Assembly: GCA_900549405.1 (NCBI GenBank)
Contig: URNZ01000007.1
Coordinates: 1-64,000 of the forward strand
Reading direction: 5' to 3'
Origin: an uncultured Eubacteriales bacterium
Lineage (GTDB): Bacteria > Bacillota > Clostridia > Oscillospirales > Oscillospiraceae
DNA length: 64,000 bases
A model generated the notes under the pieces. It made no database searches and was not told where the DNA came from. It saw nothing but the letters and a program-made list of their open reading frames with translations. Of the stretch, positions 44,981-53,828 are shown in pieces (the stretch's first letter is position 1; each line of letters starts with the position of its first letter). A program made the translations under genes and the position numbers.

Positions 44981-45071
44981 GTTAGGAGTGATGAGATAGG
45001 AGTTAGGAGTTAGGAGTTAGGAGTTAGGAGTTAGGAGTTAGGGGAAACTCATCTCTCCTAACTCCTAACTC
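44981..45071. repeat. Tandem GGAGTTAG octamer repeat
   Basis: About six head-to-tail GGAGTTAG units (to 45042) are followed by inverted CTCCTAACTCCTAACT (45055-45070), so the block can fold on itself. It is located between divergent pcrA and the 196-residue gene. Confidence 0.85.
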
Positions 45072-45126
45072 AAAACTGGCATAGAATGTGCTGCAAGAGC
45101 CATTCTGAACAGAGGGGGGAGCGCGT

Positions 45127-45717
45127 ATGGCGCAGCAGGAGAGCGGCTGGGTGCTGGAGCAGCATCCCGACCCGGAGACCTTTCGCCGGGTGTGGGCCAG
45201 GGTGATGCCCGACGGGGAGGGCAGCCCCATCGCCCTAGAACGGGAAAGACCGGAAAAACAGGAAAGGCCCCAAGATCCGCCGGAGGAGAAACCGACCCCG
45301 GAGCGGGAACCGGGGGCCGATTTAGAACAACTGATAGACCGGACCCGGGCCGCGGCAGAGAGCGCCCAGAGCCTGGCCCGCCGGGCGGGGCGGTACAGCC
45401 AGAGCATGGGGACCCTGGCCGCCGAGGACCGGACGGCCCTGCGCCGGTTCAGTGCCGCCTATTACCTGGAGACGGGGCGGGCCTACATTCCGCCCAAGCT
45501 GTCCCAAAACCAGGAGCCGGAGATCCTGTCCCTGGCCCCCGCCCTGCGGCGGCAGTATCAGCGGGAGGAGGAACTGGAGGGGCTGTGCAGTGCTCAAATG
45601 AAACGAGCAGAGGGTACCCAGGCCGAGCTGCTGGAGGAGCTGTCCCTCCAGTTCCGCCGCCACTGCCGCACCCTCCGCCAGACCCTGGAGCGCCTGGACC
45701 CGGACCGCCTGGGTTGA
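45127..45717 (+). CDS. Hypothetical helical protein
   Basis: I do not recognise this 196-residue protein. An N-terminal part (1-40) is followed by a Pro/Glu/Arg-rich linker (about 38-62), then helices LEQLIDRTRAAAESAQSLARRAG, AEDRTALRRFSAAYYLETGRAY and LLEELSLQFRRHCRTLRQTLERL. A four-helix-bundle (ferritin-like) arrangement is possible, but no metal-binding E-x-x-H pairs are evident. No membrane segment. It is followed after 47 bases by the hydrolase gene. Confidence 0.7.
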   Translation: MAQQESGWVLEQHPDPETFRRVWARVMPDGEGSPIALERERPEKQERPQDPPEEKPTPEREPGADLEQLIDRTRAAAESAQSLARRAGRYSQSMGTLAAEDRTALRRFSAAYYLETGRAYIPPKLSQNQEPEILSLAPALRRQYQREEELEGLCSAQMKRAEGTQAELLEELSLQFRRHCRTLRQTLERLDPDRLG

Positions 45718-45764
45718 CGGCGGGGGGAGGGTCCGTTACACTAGATGAAAAAGGAGGCGATTCT

Positions 45765-46700
45765 ATGTCTCAACGCAGGACCTTGACCTATCCCTCCGCC
45801 GATGGGCGGCAGACCATCCAGTCGGTGGAGTGGCTGCCGGAGGGGGAGCCCCGGGGGGTGATCCAGATTGTCCACGGCATTGCCGAGCACATGGGCCGCT
45901 ATGCCCACGTGGCGGAGTTTTTCACCCGGCGGGGCTATGTGGTGTGCGGCGAGGACCACCTGGGCCACGGGGCCACGGTGACGGACGGAAAATACGGCTT
46001 CTTCGCCCCGGAGGGCGGCTGGGATCTGGTGGCCCGGGACGTATACGCCCTGCGGCGGCTGGAGGGGGAGCGGTGGCCCAACTTGCCCTATGTGCTGCTG
46101 GGGCACTCCATGGGGTCCTTTCTGGCCCGGACCTGCCTCATCCGCTGGCCCGGGATGGCGGACGCCGCCGTGCTGTCAGGTACGGGGCAGGAGCGGGTGG
46201 CCCTGGTGGCCTTTGGCCGGTGGCTGTCCGGCCTGCTGTGCCGGTGGCGGGGGCCGGACTATGTCAGCCCCCTGGTCTATGCCCTGTCCCTGGGGGCCTA
46301 TAACGCCCGGGTCCACCCCGCTCCGGGTCAGGGGGACTGGACCACCCGGGACTCTGAGATGGCGGCGGGACGGAAGCAGGACCCCTTATGTAACTTTCGC
46401 CCCACCGTGTCCATGTTCCGGGATATGCTGGGGGGCATCGCCTGGATCGGCCGGGAGGAGAACGTCCGGCGCATGGACGGAGATATGCCCATCTATCTCT
46501 TTTCCGGGGACCGTGACCCGGTGGGGGACATGGGGGCGGGGGTGCGCCGGGTAGCGGCCCTGCTTCGCCGCTGCGGCTGCCGGGATGTGACGGTGCGGCT
46601 TTACCCCGGCGGGCGGCACGAGATGCTAAACGAGCCGGAGCGGGAGCAGGTGATGGAGGAACTGGCCGTCTGGCTGGCTGATCGTCTGGCCAAACCTTAA
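45765..46700 (+). CDS. Alpha/beta hydrolase (monoacylglycerol lipase-like)
   Basis: The 311-residue product fits the serine aminopeptidase S33/monoglyceride lipase group. The oxyanion strand IVHGIAEHMGRYAHVAEFF (about 39-57), nucleophile GHSMGSF (about 113-119), acid FSGDRDPVG (about 246-254) and GGRHEML histidine (about 285-291) are all present. Probably cytosolic hydrolysis of an acyl ester. AAGGAGG lies seven bases before the ATG at 45765. A promoter of the next gene follows directly. Confidence 0.88.
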   Translation: MSQRRTLTYPSADGRQTIQSVEWLPEGEPRGVIQIVHGIAEHMGRYAHVAEFFTRRGYVVCGEDHLGHGATVTDGKYGFFAPEGGWDLVARDVYALRRLEGERWPNLPYVLLGHSMGSFLARTCLIRWPGMADAAVLSGTGQERVALVAFGRWLSGLLCRWRGPDYVSPLVYALSLGAYNARVHPAPGQGDWTTRDSEMAAGRKQDPLCNFRPTVSMFRDMLGGIAWIGREENVRRMDGDMPIYLFSGDRDPVGDMGAGVRRVAALLRRCGCRDVTVRLYPGGRHEMLNEPEREQVMEELAVWLADRLAKP

Positions 46701-46716
46701 TTATTCTTTAACATAA

Positions 46717-46745
46717 TTGCAACTTCTGCCGCCAACTGGTATAAT
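46717..46745 (+). promoter_or_regulatory. Promoter of the DUF2752/DUF4234 pair
   Basis: TTGCAA (46717-46722), 17 bases, TATAAT (46740-46745), 30 bases upstream of the GTG start. Confidence 0.8.
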
Positions 46746-46775
46746 GACCCAAAGCGATCAAAGGGGGAGAGAGCC

Positions 46776-47177
46776 GTGAGAGAGAACAAGGGCGCTCTCC
46801 CGCACTGGCTGGGGGCAGTGTTGGCCGTTGTCCTGCTCTACGGGGGGATGGAGGCCCTGGGCGTCACCTGCCCCATCCGATTTTTCACCGGGATCTCCTG
46901 CGCCGGGTGCGGCATGTCCCGGGCCTGGCTGGCCCTGCTGCGGGGGGACATTTCGGCGGCCTGGGGCTATCACCCCCTGTTCTGGGCGCCCGTTCTGGCG
47001 GCGGGACTGTTTCTGTTCCGGCGGCAGATCCCCCGGCGGGTGCTGCGGGGAGCGGTGTGGGCCGGGGCGGTCCTGTTCCTGGCGGTGTACGCCCTGCGTA
47101 TGGCCAACCCGGGGGACAGCATCGTCACCTTCGCCCCCCAGACAGGTTTTTTGTTTCGTGTTGTGTTTGGAGCATAG
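46776..47177 (+). CDS. DUF2752 membrane protein
   Basis: The 133-residue product has three hydrophobic segments (about 12-30, 65-85, 92-108). Between them lie CPIRFFTGISCAGCGMSRAWLALLRGDISAA (parts at 32-62) and YHPLF. CP...GI.C..CGMTRA...L.GD is the DUF2752 signature, with conserved cysteines. Function is unknown. The start is GTG at 46776. It is co-transcribed with the zinc-ribbon/DUF4234 gene 34 bases downstream. Confidence 0.85.
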   Translation: MRENKGALPHWLGAVLAVVLLYGGMEALGVTCPIRFFTGISCAGCGMSRAWLALLRGDISAAWGYHPLFWAPVLAAGLFLFRRQIPRRVLRGAVWAGAVLFLAVYALRMANPGDSIVTFAPQTGFLFRVVFGA

Positions 47178-47211
47178 AAAGAAAAAACAGAGAGAAAAGG
47201 AGAGAAACAAT

Positions 47212-48405
47212 ATGTATTGTAAGCATTGCGGCCGAGAGATCGGCGATGACCAGCGGTTCTGCAGCTATTGCGGGGCCAGACAGCAGGAGGAGGGGCCGGA
47301 TCAGGTCCCGCCCCAGCCCGACGAGGGGGCTGCTGCACAGTCCGGCCCCCAGGGGACCCAGTCCGGGAGCTATCACTATGACGCCCCCCAGCCCTCCGGC
47401 AGCACACCTACGGATGGGAACGCCCTGCTGACCATCTTCGCCATCCTGTGCGCCGCGGTCTATGGCTTTCGGGCCATCGTCCGCTTCTTCGGCGCGGTGG
47501 GCAATTTCTTAAACGGCTATTTCTATGGGGCCATGATCCTCACCCGGGTGCTGCTGCCCCTGGTCCAGTCCGGGGCCTATGTGTGCATCTGTCTGCTGCT
47601 GCTGGCCATGGCCCTGAAGAGCACCCGGAAAAACCGGGAGGCCTATTTCTTCGGCGTGAGCTGTCTGGCCCTGGCCACGGTGGCCGTGATGGCGGTGCGG
47701 GTGCTGCTGATGGTGCTCATCGACGGGCTGTTCTATGGCTGGTATTGGAGCTGGGGCGGCTTCGTCACGTCGGTGCTGGGCCTGGTCGTCACCGTGGGCG
47801 GCCTGTGGGTGCTGATGTACTTAGACGGCCAGCAGGCCCTGGTGGGCAAGAGCGCCGACCAGCTGCGCCAGCTGGGCTATGACCTGTCCGACGCCATGAA
47901 AGAGCTGCGCTTCACCGGCGGAAACCAGAATACCTCCGGCCAGGAGGGCGCCCGGCCCCAGTATCAGTCCGCCTCCGCCGACTACGGCGCCGGGGCCGCC
48001 TGGAAGCGCCCGGTGACGGAGAACCGGGACTTTGTCCTCTATGTGATCCTGACCATCATCACCTGCGGCATCTATGGCCTGGTGTTTTTGTATTCTATGA
48101 TCCAGGACGTGAACACCGTGTGCGACGGGGACGGGGAGCACACCCGGGGCTTGATGGGCCTCATCCTGCTCAGTCTGGTCACCTGCGGCATCTACTCCTT
48201 CTATTGGTATTACTGCCTGGGCAACCGGCTGGCCAAAAACGCCCCCCGGTATGGCATGAGCTTTCAGGAGAACGGCACCACCGTCCTGCTGTGGATGGTC
48301 ATCGGCTCCCTGCTGTGCGGCCTGGGCTCCTGGGTGGCCAACTATATCATCATCAAAAACTGCAACCAGCTGTGCGCGGTCTATAACCGGGCCCACGGGA
48401 TCTGA
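47212..48405 (+). CDS. Zinc-ribbon membrane protein with DUF4234 domain
   Basis: The 397-residue product starts with a zinc ribbon MYCKHCGREIGD...FCSYCGARQ (1-23), then a Pro/Gln/Ser linker to about 65. Four membrane helices (about 70-200) follow, then a linker, and a C-terminal DUF4234 region (about 275-395) with two ITCGIYGLVFLYSM/VTCGIYSFYWYY repeats. Function unknown. AAAAGGAGAG lies eight bases before the ATG at 47212. It pairs with DUF2752 in one operon. Confidence 0.85.
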   Translation: MYCKHCGREIGDDQRFCSYCGARQQEEGPDQVPPQPDEGAAAQSGPQGTQSGSYHYDAPQPSGSTPTDGNALLTIFAILCAAVYGFRAIVRFFGAVGNFLNGYFYGAMILTRVLLPLVQSGAYVCICLLLLAMALKSTRKNREAYFFGVSCLALATVAVMAVRVLLMVLIDGLFYGWYWSWGGFVTSVLGLVVTVGGLWVLMYLDGQQALVGKSADQLRQLGYDLSDAMKELRFTGGNQNTSGQEGARPQYQSASADYGAGAAWKRPVTENRDFVLYVILTIITCGIYGLVFLYSMIQDVNTVCDGDGEHTRGLMGLILLSLVTCGIYSFYWYYCLGNRLAKNAPRYGMSFQENGTTVLLWMVIGSLLCGLGSWVANYIIIKNCNQLCAVYNRAHGI

Positions 48406-48413
48406 TTTGCATC

Positions 48414-48457
48414 ACAAAAAATCGTCGTATCCAAGTTCGGATACGACGATTTTTTTA
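48414..48457. terminator. Bidirectional terminator
   Basis: The 12-bp stem ATCGTCGTATCC/GGATACGACGAT is flanked by A-run and T-run. It overlaps the gluQ stop codon. Confidence 0.88.
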
Positions 48458-49369
48458 TAGCTCAAAGACAAAATCCTGTCGAGGCAGCTTGTCCCAGGCG
48501 AAATGGGGCAGCAGCTCCTGAGGGGTAACGGGGGCGTACTCCGGGAGCAGTCCGGCGGCCAGGGCCAGGCGGCCCACCAGCTGCGGGGCGGTGAAGCGCT
48601 CCTTCAGCTGAGACAGCTCCAGGTCCCGGTCCCGCTTGGCCAGACGGCGGCCATCGGGTGAGAGCAGCAGGGGCACATGGCCATACTCCGGGTGGGGCAG
48701 GCCCAGCTTGCTTTGCAGCCACAGCTGCCGGGGGGCGGAGTCCAGCAGGTCGCTGCCCCGCACCACTTGGGTGACGCCCTGAAAGGCGTCGTCTACCACC
48801 ACCGCCAGCTGATAGGCGTATACCCCGTCGGAGCGGCGGAGGATAAAGTCCCCGCACTCCGCCGCCAGGTTTTGGGCATAGTCCCCCTGAATCTGGTCCC
48901 GGAAGGAGACCGTCTCCTCCGGCACCTGAACGCGCCAGGCGGGGGCGCGCTGGGCAGAGAGCGTCTCCCGCTCTGCCGGGGTGAGATGGCGGCAGCGGCC
49001 CGAGTACAGCACCACCCCGTCAGACCGGTGGGGGGCGGAGGCGGCCAGCCGCTGGGCCCGGGTGCAGAAGCAGGGATAGACCAGCCCCTGGTCCTCCAGG
49101 GCGCGAAAGGCGGCGGCATAGGCCTCGGTGCGCCGGCTCTGATAGATGGGCTGGCCGTCCCAGTCCAGGCCCAGCCACTCTAAGTCCCGCATGACCTGGT
49201 CGCAGAACTCCGGGCGGCAGCGGTCAGGGTCCAGGTCCTCCAGGCGGAGGACCATGCCGCCCCCGGCGCTGCGGGCGGCCAGCCAGGCCAGCAGACAGGA
49301 CCACAGGTTGCCCAGGTGCATCCGCCCGCTGGGGCTGGGGGCAAAGCGGCCCCGGATGGGGGTGTTCAT
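48455..49369 (-). CDS. gluQ: Glutamyl-Q tRNA(Asp) synthetase
   Basis: The 304-residue product is a truncated glutamyl-tRNA synthetase without anticodon-binding domain, as in GluQRS, which puts glutamate on queuosine of tRNA-Asp. RFAPSPSGRMHLGN carries the HIGH-like motif (about 8-21). PCFCTRAQRL and a downstream YSGRCRH form the zinc site (about 98-125). RRLAKRDRDL is the KMSKS-like loop. The ATG at 49369 has GGAGG nine bases upstream; an ATG at 49378 overlaps the SD. Confidence 0.9.
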   Translation of the reverse strand: MNTPIRGRFAPSPSGRMHLGNLWSCLLAWLAARSAGGGMVLRLEDLDPDRCRPEFCDQVMRDLEWLGLDWDGQPIYQSRRTEAYAAAFRALEDQGLVYPCFCTRAQRLAASAPHRSDGVVLYSGRCRHLTPAERETLSAQRAPAWRVQVPEETVSFRDQIQGDYAQNLAAECGDFILRRSDGVYAYQLAVVVDDAFQGVTQVVRGSDLLDSAPRQLWLQSKLGLPHPEYGHVPLLLSPDGRRLAKRDRDLELSQLKERFTAPQLVGRLALAAGLLPEYAPVTPQELLPHFAWDKLPRQDFVFEL

Positions 49370-49391
49370 AGGGCACATCCTCCTTACAGGC

Positions 49392-50612
49392 TCAGGGCGT
49401 CAGGTCGGCCTGGCGGCGGAGCAGGGACAGGGGCGGGGCCTGGCAGGGCAGGTCCAGCTGAAAGACCATCTGGGGCTTACGCACCTGGTCCAGGCTCTGG
49501 CCGTCCTCGTCCCACAGGGCCTTCACGGTGACGGGACAGGGCCGCAGGCCGGGGCCCACCAGCTCCAGCTGGTCACCCACAGAGAACTTGTTGTTCAATG
49601 TGAGCACCGCCCGGCCATCGGGGGTGCAGGAGCGGACCTTGGCCACGATCTGCCAGTCCCGGATATAGCGGGAATCTTCGGTGAACTGCCCCGGCTGGCC
49701 GAAATAGAAGCCGGTGGAGTAGTGCCGGTGGCTGATGTGCTCCACCTCGTCCCGCCACACCGGGTCCAGGGGCTGCCCGGCCAGGGCGGCGTCGATGGCG
49801 TGGCGATAGGCCCCGGTGACGATGGCGGCATAATAGGCCGACTTGGCCCGGCCCTCCAGCTTCAACGAGTCCAGCCCCGCGTCTATCAGCTCGGCCACGT
49901 GGTCGATGGTACACATGTCCCGGGAGTTCATGATATAGGTGCCCTTCTCGTCCTCGGACACGGGGAAATACTCCCCGGGGCGCTTCTCCTCCATCAGGGC
50001 GTATTTATACCGGCAGGGCTGGGCGCAGGCCCCCCGGTTGGAGTCACGGCCCGTCATATAGTTGGACAGCAGGCACCGCCCGGAATAGCTCACGCACATG
50101 GCCCCGTGGGCAAAGGCCTCCAGCTCCAGCTCCGGGGGCGTCTTGGCCCGGATCTCCCGGATCTCGTCCAGTGACAGCTCCCGGGCTAAAATCACCCGGT
50201 CGGCCCCCAGGTCGTGCCAGGCACGGGCCGTCTCATAGTTGACGATGCTGGCCTGGGTGGAGATGTGCCGCTGGACATGGGGGGCATATTTCCCCGCCAG
50301 GGCCATCACGCCCACGTCGGCCAGGATGACGGCGTCCACCCCCACCTGGTCCAGATAGGTCAGCCACTCGGGCAGGCGGGCCACCTCGTCGTTGCGGGGC
50401 ATGGTGTTGCAGGTGACGTGGACCCGCACGCCCTTTTTGTGGCACAGGGCCACCGCCCGCTTCAGCTCCTCCGGGGTGAAGTTCCCGGCGAAGGAGCGCA
50501 TCCCGAAGGTGGTCCCCGCCAGATAGACGGCGTCGGCCCCATAGGCCACCGCCATCTCCAGCCGCTCCATGTCCCCGGCGGGGGCAAGCAGCTCGATCTT
50601 TTTCTCGCTCAT
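49392..50612 (-). CDS. U32-family peptidase-like protein (TrhP/YrrO type)
   Basis: The 406-residue product has the U32 signature ELEAFAHGAMCVSYSGRC (about 158-175) followed by GACAQPCRYKY, giving the four cysteines that hold an iron-sulfur cluster in tRNA/rRNA hydroxylation enzymes. The N-terminal half is a TIM barrel (LLAPAGDMERLEMAVAYGADAVYL). In B. subtilis, yrrN/yrrO of this family lie close to mltG and make 5-hydroxyuridine in tRNA; here mltG is directly upstream. That role is inferred. Confidence 0.85.
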   Translation of the reverse strand: MSEKKIELLAPAGDMERLEMAVAYGADAVYLAGTTFGMRSFAGNFTPEELKRAVALCHKKGVRVHVTCNTMPRNDEVARLPEWLTYLDQVGVDAVILADVGVMALAGKYAPHVQRHISTQASIVNYETARAWHDLGADRVILARELSLDEIREIRAKTPPELELEAFAHGAMCVSYSGRCLLSNYMTGRDSNRGACAQPCRYKYALMEEKRPGEYFPVSEDEKGTYIMNSRDMCTIDHVAELIDAGLDSLKLEGRAKSAYYAAIVTGAYRHAIDAALAGQPLDPVWRDEVEHISHRHYSTGFYFGQPGQFTEDSRYIRDWQIVAKVRSCTPDGRAVLTLNNKFSVGDQLELVGPGLRPCPVTVKALWDEDGQSLDQVRKPQMVFQLDLPCQAPPLSLLRRQADLTP

Positions 50613-50678
50613 GTGTGTCTCTCTCCTGTTTGATGATGGAAGCATCCCCGCCCCCCGAGAGGAGGGCGGGGACAAAAA

Positions 50679-51809
50679 TCAGTTATACCGGGTCTGGGTG
50701 CGCAGGAAGCGCTGCTGCTCGTCCAGGGTCCTGAAGAAGCTGTGGGTGTTGTCGTCGCCCAGGGCGTAGTAGAAGTAGTTGGTCTTCTCCGGCTCCAGCG
50801 CCGCCTTGATGGAGTCAAGACCTGGGTTTGCGATGGGGGCGGGGGGCAGACCCTTGTAGAGATAGGTGTTATAGGGGGAGTCGATGGCCTTGTCCGCCTC
50901 GGTGGGGACCTTGCCGCCGTTGAGGAAGGCCAGGGTGGCGTCGATCTGTAAATAGCCCATGGTCCCGGCGCTGGGGTTGTTCAGGCGGTTATAGATGACG
51001 GAGGCGATGGTGCCCCGGTCCGTGCCGTCGGTCTCCCGCTCCACCAGAGAGGCGATGGTGAGGATCTCCCGGATGGAATAGCCGCTGTCGGTCACCTTCT
51101 GCCGCAGGTCGTCGGTGTACTTCTCGTCGAAGTTTACCAGCATCTTGTTGATGGCATACACCGCGTTGTGGGGGGTGTTGAACTGATAGGTGTCCGGGTA
51201 GAGGAAGCCCTCCAGCCGCTCGGCGTCGCCCAGGGGGATGCCCTGGAGGAAGGAGAAGGCGTAGTCGTGCTCGGCGGCGGCTTGGGTCAGTTCCTCCACC
51301 GTGGCCACATTGTTGTCCTCCAGCAGCTGGAAGATCTGGGTGACGGTATAGCCCTCGGGGATGGTGATGGTGATCTCCGCCTTGGTGGAGGAGTTCACGC
51401 TCATGCCGGAGAGCAGGGCGCGATAGTCCATGTCGGTGTTCAGGGTATAGGTCCCGGGAGAGACCTTGGCCTTGCCCCCGGTGACGGAGGCGAACAGCTT
51501 GAACAGGCCCTTATACTCGATGAGCTCCTCTTTTTTCAGCCGGTCTGCCACCTGGTTAAAGCTGTCCTCTTTGTCCACGGTGATGGTGACCTCTTTTTCC
51601 GGCTTGTTCAGGGCCAGCACGTCGTTGGCGGCGATCCAGCACACGCAGGCCAGCAGAATGGACACGCCGATGACGGCCACCGCATACAGCATACCGGAGC
51701 TGGCGGCAAAGCTGCGGGAGCGCCGCCGCCGGTCATTGCTCCGGCGGGAACTCTGGCCGTCGCCGGAGCGGTCTGCCGGGGTGCGGGAGCTTCTTCTTTC
51801 CTGTGCCAT
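50679..51809 (-). CDS. mltG: Endolytic murein transglycosylase MltG
   Basis: This enzyme cuts nascent peptidoglycan glycan strands at the membrane. The 376-residue product has an Arg/Ser-rich cytosolic tail (1-35), one membrane helix (about 39-62), a LysM-like part (about 72-125) and the YceG domain with catalytic Glu in EILTIASLVERETD (about 247-260). YLYKGLPPAPIANPGLDSI is the conserved C-terminal motif. A GC hairpin (50645-50672) lies between it and the U32 gene, without T-run. Confidence 0.93.
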   Translation of the reverse strand: MAQERRSSRTPADRSGDGQSSRRSNDRRRRSRSFAASSGMLYAVAVIGVSILLACVCWIAANDVLALNKPEKEVTITVDKEDSFNQVADRLKKEELIEYKGLFKLFASVTGGKAKVSPGTYTLNTDMDYRALLSGMSVNSSTKAEITITIPEGYTVTQIFQLLEDNNVATVEELTQAAAEHDYAFSFLQGIPLGDAERLEGFLYPDTYQFNTPHNAVYAINKMLVNFDEKYTDDLRQKVTDSGYSIREILTIASLVERETDGTDRGTIASVIYNRLNNPSAGTMGYLQIDATLAFLNGGKVPTEADKAIDSPYNTYLYKGLPPAPIANPGLDSIKAALEPEKTNYFYYALGDDNTHSFFRTLDEQQRFLRTQTRYN

Positions 51810-51842
51810 AGGGTCCTCCTCAAATCAAGTTTGCTTGCAGGC

Positions 51843-52421
51843 TCAGCCGCAGACGATGCTCTCCGTCTCGGTGAGCAGCAGGTCCACCCGGCTGTCGTGG
51901 GGCTCGGTGGGCACCTTGTCCTGGAGCACCGCGTTGCGGCACATGCCCACCCGGAAGCCGTTGAAGTGCTCCAGCCAGCGGTCATAATAGCCGCCGCCAA
52001 AGCCCAGGCGATAGCCCGCCTTGTCATAGCACACGGCGGGGACCAGGATCAGGTCGATCTCGTCCTGGGTCAGGATGGGGCAGGACAGGTCGGGCTCGGA
52101 GATGCCGAAGGAGACGGACACCATGGGCCGGTCAGGCATGTACTGACGAATCTCCATCAGGTGGCCGGGCAGCATCCGGGGCAGGCCCACCCGCTTGCCC
52201 TGGGACACCAGGGTCTGGATCATGCGGGCGGTCTCCGGCTCCTTGCCGGGGATGCCCCAAAAGGCAAAGATGGTCTTGGCCTGCTGCACCTGGGGCAGAG
52301 CCAGGAACCGGGCGAACAGGGCGTCGTCGCTGCGGGTGAGTTCCTCCTGGGGGATGGTCGCCAGAGTCTTGCGGACGCTGCCGCGCAGCTGCTTCTTTTC
52401 TTCAGCGATAGTAAGTGCCAT
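51843..52421 (-). CDS. 5-formyltetrahydrofolate cyclo-ligase
   Basis: The 192-residue product converts 5-formyl-THF to methenyl-THF using ATP. The N-terminal KKQLRGSVRKTLATIP, central FFAFWGIPGKE-type strand and C-terminal VPAVCYDKAGYRLGFGGGYYDRWL (parts about 131-152) are the family motifs. Its start overlaps the DJ-1 gene by 20 bases, and it precedes mltG by about 33. Confidence 0.92.
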   Translation of the reverse strand: MALTIAEEKKQLRGSVRKTLATIPQEELTRSDDALFARFLALPQVQQAKTIFAFWGIPGKEPETARMIQTLVSQGKRVGLPRMLPGHLMEIRQYMPDRPMVSVSFGISEPDLSCPILTQDEIDLILVPAVCYDKAGYRLGFGGGYYDRWLEHFNGFRVGMCRNAVLQDKVPTEPHDSRVDLLLTETESIVCG

Positions 52422-52947
52422 GATGAACCTCCTGTTCCCTGGCCCCTCCGGCCAGGGTCTTAATTAAATAGAATCCAAAATCAAAGGCGGAGCCGGGGCC
52501 CTGGGCGGTGATGACCTTGCCGTCCTGCACCAGGCTGACTCCCTGCTGGGGGATGGCCCCGGTGAGCCGGTTCTCCAGCCCGGGGTAGCACACCGCCTTT
52601 TTGCCGTTCAACAGGCCCCAATGGGCCAGCAGGGTGGGGGCGGCGCAGATGGCGGCCACCCAGACCAGCTCGTCCGCCGCGGCCTGACGCACCAGGGTCT
52701 CCACCCCGGGGCAGGCGGCCAGATTCTCCACGCCGGCGCCGCCGCCGGGCAGAACCACCATGTCCCCGGCCTTCAGCTGCACCTGGTCCACGGCCAGGTC
52801 AGACTGGACGGTGATGTGGTGGGCGCCGGGGACCATGGTGGGCCCCACGGTGGTCAGAGCCACCTCCAGCCCCGCCCGGCGCAGCAGGTCGGCGGGCACC
52901 AGGGCCTCCATCTCCTCAAAACCGGGGGCGAGCAGGATATAGACCAT
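52402..52947 (-). CDS. DJ-1/PfpI-family protein
   Basis: The 181-residue product fits the YajL/DJ-1 group. APGFEEMEAL (about 7-16) contains the conserved Glu, and VAAICAAPTLLAHWGLL (about 96-112) the nucleophile-elbow Cys. VVLPGGGAGVENL is also typical. Members act as glyoxalase or redox-protective proteins. It overlaps the cyclo-ligase gene and starts a short operon with it and mltG. Confidence 0.88.
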   Translation of the reverse strand: MVYILLAPGFEEMEALVPADLLRRAGLEVALTTVGPTMVPGAHHITVQSDLAVDQVQLKAGDMVVLPGGGAGVENLAACPGVETLVRQAAADELVWVAAICAAPTLLAHWGLLNGKKAVCYPGLENRLTGAIPQQGVSLVQDGKVITAQGPGSAFDFGFYLIKTLAGGAREQEVHHGTYYR

Positions 52948-52980
52948 AGAATGACCTCCTTATGTTCAAATCCGTTTTAC

Positions 52981-53152
52981 GTAGGGGCCGATGTCCTCAT
53001 CGGCCCACGTTACCTTGGTGGTCATCGACGGGCGGACACAGAGGTCCGCCCCTACGAGAGCCATCGTAACAGAATGTAGGGGCCGACCTCTGTGTCGGCC
53101 CGCGACAAACATCCTGCCATCGTTTGGGCGGATGAGGACATCCGCCCCCTAC
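52981..53152. repeat. Cluster of four alternating palindromic units
   Basis: Four GTAGGGGC(C/G)GA...TC(G/C)GCCC hairpin units lie at 52981-53006, 53030-53055, 53076-53101 and 53126-53152, in alternating orientation. The first can pair with the fourth and the second with the third. Such units recur in intergenic DNA of gut Clostridia. Most of the 210-base gap is made of them. Confidence 0.85.
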
Positions 53153-53157
53153 ATGAT

Positions 53158-53826
53158 TTACAGCTCTTTTTCGACCAGCGCCCAGATCTCGCTGTGAATG
53201 TCCTCAATAGAGCGCAGGCGGCCTGCGTCGTCCAGACAGTGGACCATGTGCCAGCCCAGCTGCTCCGCCGCCTGGAGGGCACAGGCGCGGCAGGCGGCCA
53301 GATAGGCGGTGTCCAGCTCGTGGATGTCCGCCTTGGTGTTTGTAGACGCCTCACGGGAGCGGAGCAGCTCCACCGCCTTCTCCGTGGGCATGTCCAGATA
53401 GACCACTAAATCCGCCCGGGGCAGACCCAGCTTGTCGTGCTCGAACTCGTCCAGCCAGCGGAAAAAGGCCTGCCGCTCTTCCGGGGCACACTTGGCCCCC
53501 TGGTGGACGGCGTTGGAGGTGGTGTAGCGGTCTGCCAGGATCAGCCCGCCGTTCTGATAGTCCTCCCCCCATACTTTTCGCCAGGAGGCATAGCGGTCCA
53601 CGGCGTAGAAGGCGGAGGCGGCGTAGGGGCTCACGTCCTGGGGGTGGGTGCCGAACTCCCCGCCCAGGTACATGCGGATGAGGGCGGAGGAGGGCTGGTC
53701 ATACTGGGGGAACACCAGCCGCCGATAGCCCCGCCCCATGCCGTCCAGCCGGTCACACAGCTTTTGGAACTGGGTGGACTTGCCCGAGCCGTCGGTGCCC
53801 TCGAATACGATAAGCTTGCCGTTCAT
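53158..53826 (-). CDS. tmk: Thymidylate kinase
   Basis: This kinase makes dTDP from dTMP. The 222-residue product has P-loop FEGTDGSGKSTQ (about 8-19), DRYTTSNAVHQGAK (about 103-116) and the LID REASTNTKADIHELD. The start ATG at 53826 follows the tagA-like stop by two bases, so the two are co-translated. A longer N-terminal reading only covers the upstream gene. Confidence 0.92.
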   Translation of the reverse strand: MNGKLIVFEGTDGSGKSTQFQKLCDRLDGMGRGYRRLVFPQYDQPSSALIRMYLGGEFGTHPQDVSPYAASAFYAVDRYASWRKVWGEDYQNGGLILADRYTTSNAVHQGAKCAPEERQAFFRWLDEFEHDKLGLPRADLVVYLDMPTEKAVELLRSREASTNTKADIHELDTAYLAACRACALQAAEQLGWHMVHCLDDAGRLRSIEDIHSEIWALVEKEL

Positions 53827-53828
53827 GC

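Noticed and set aside
44981..45042. Octamer tandem repeat as a CRISPR array
   Set aside because: Units are eight bases and contiguous with no spacers.
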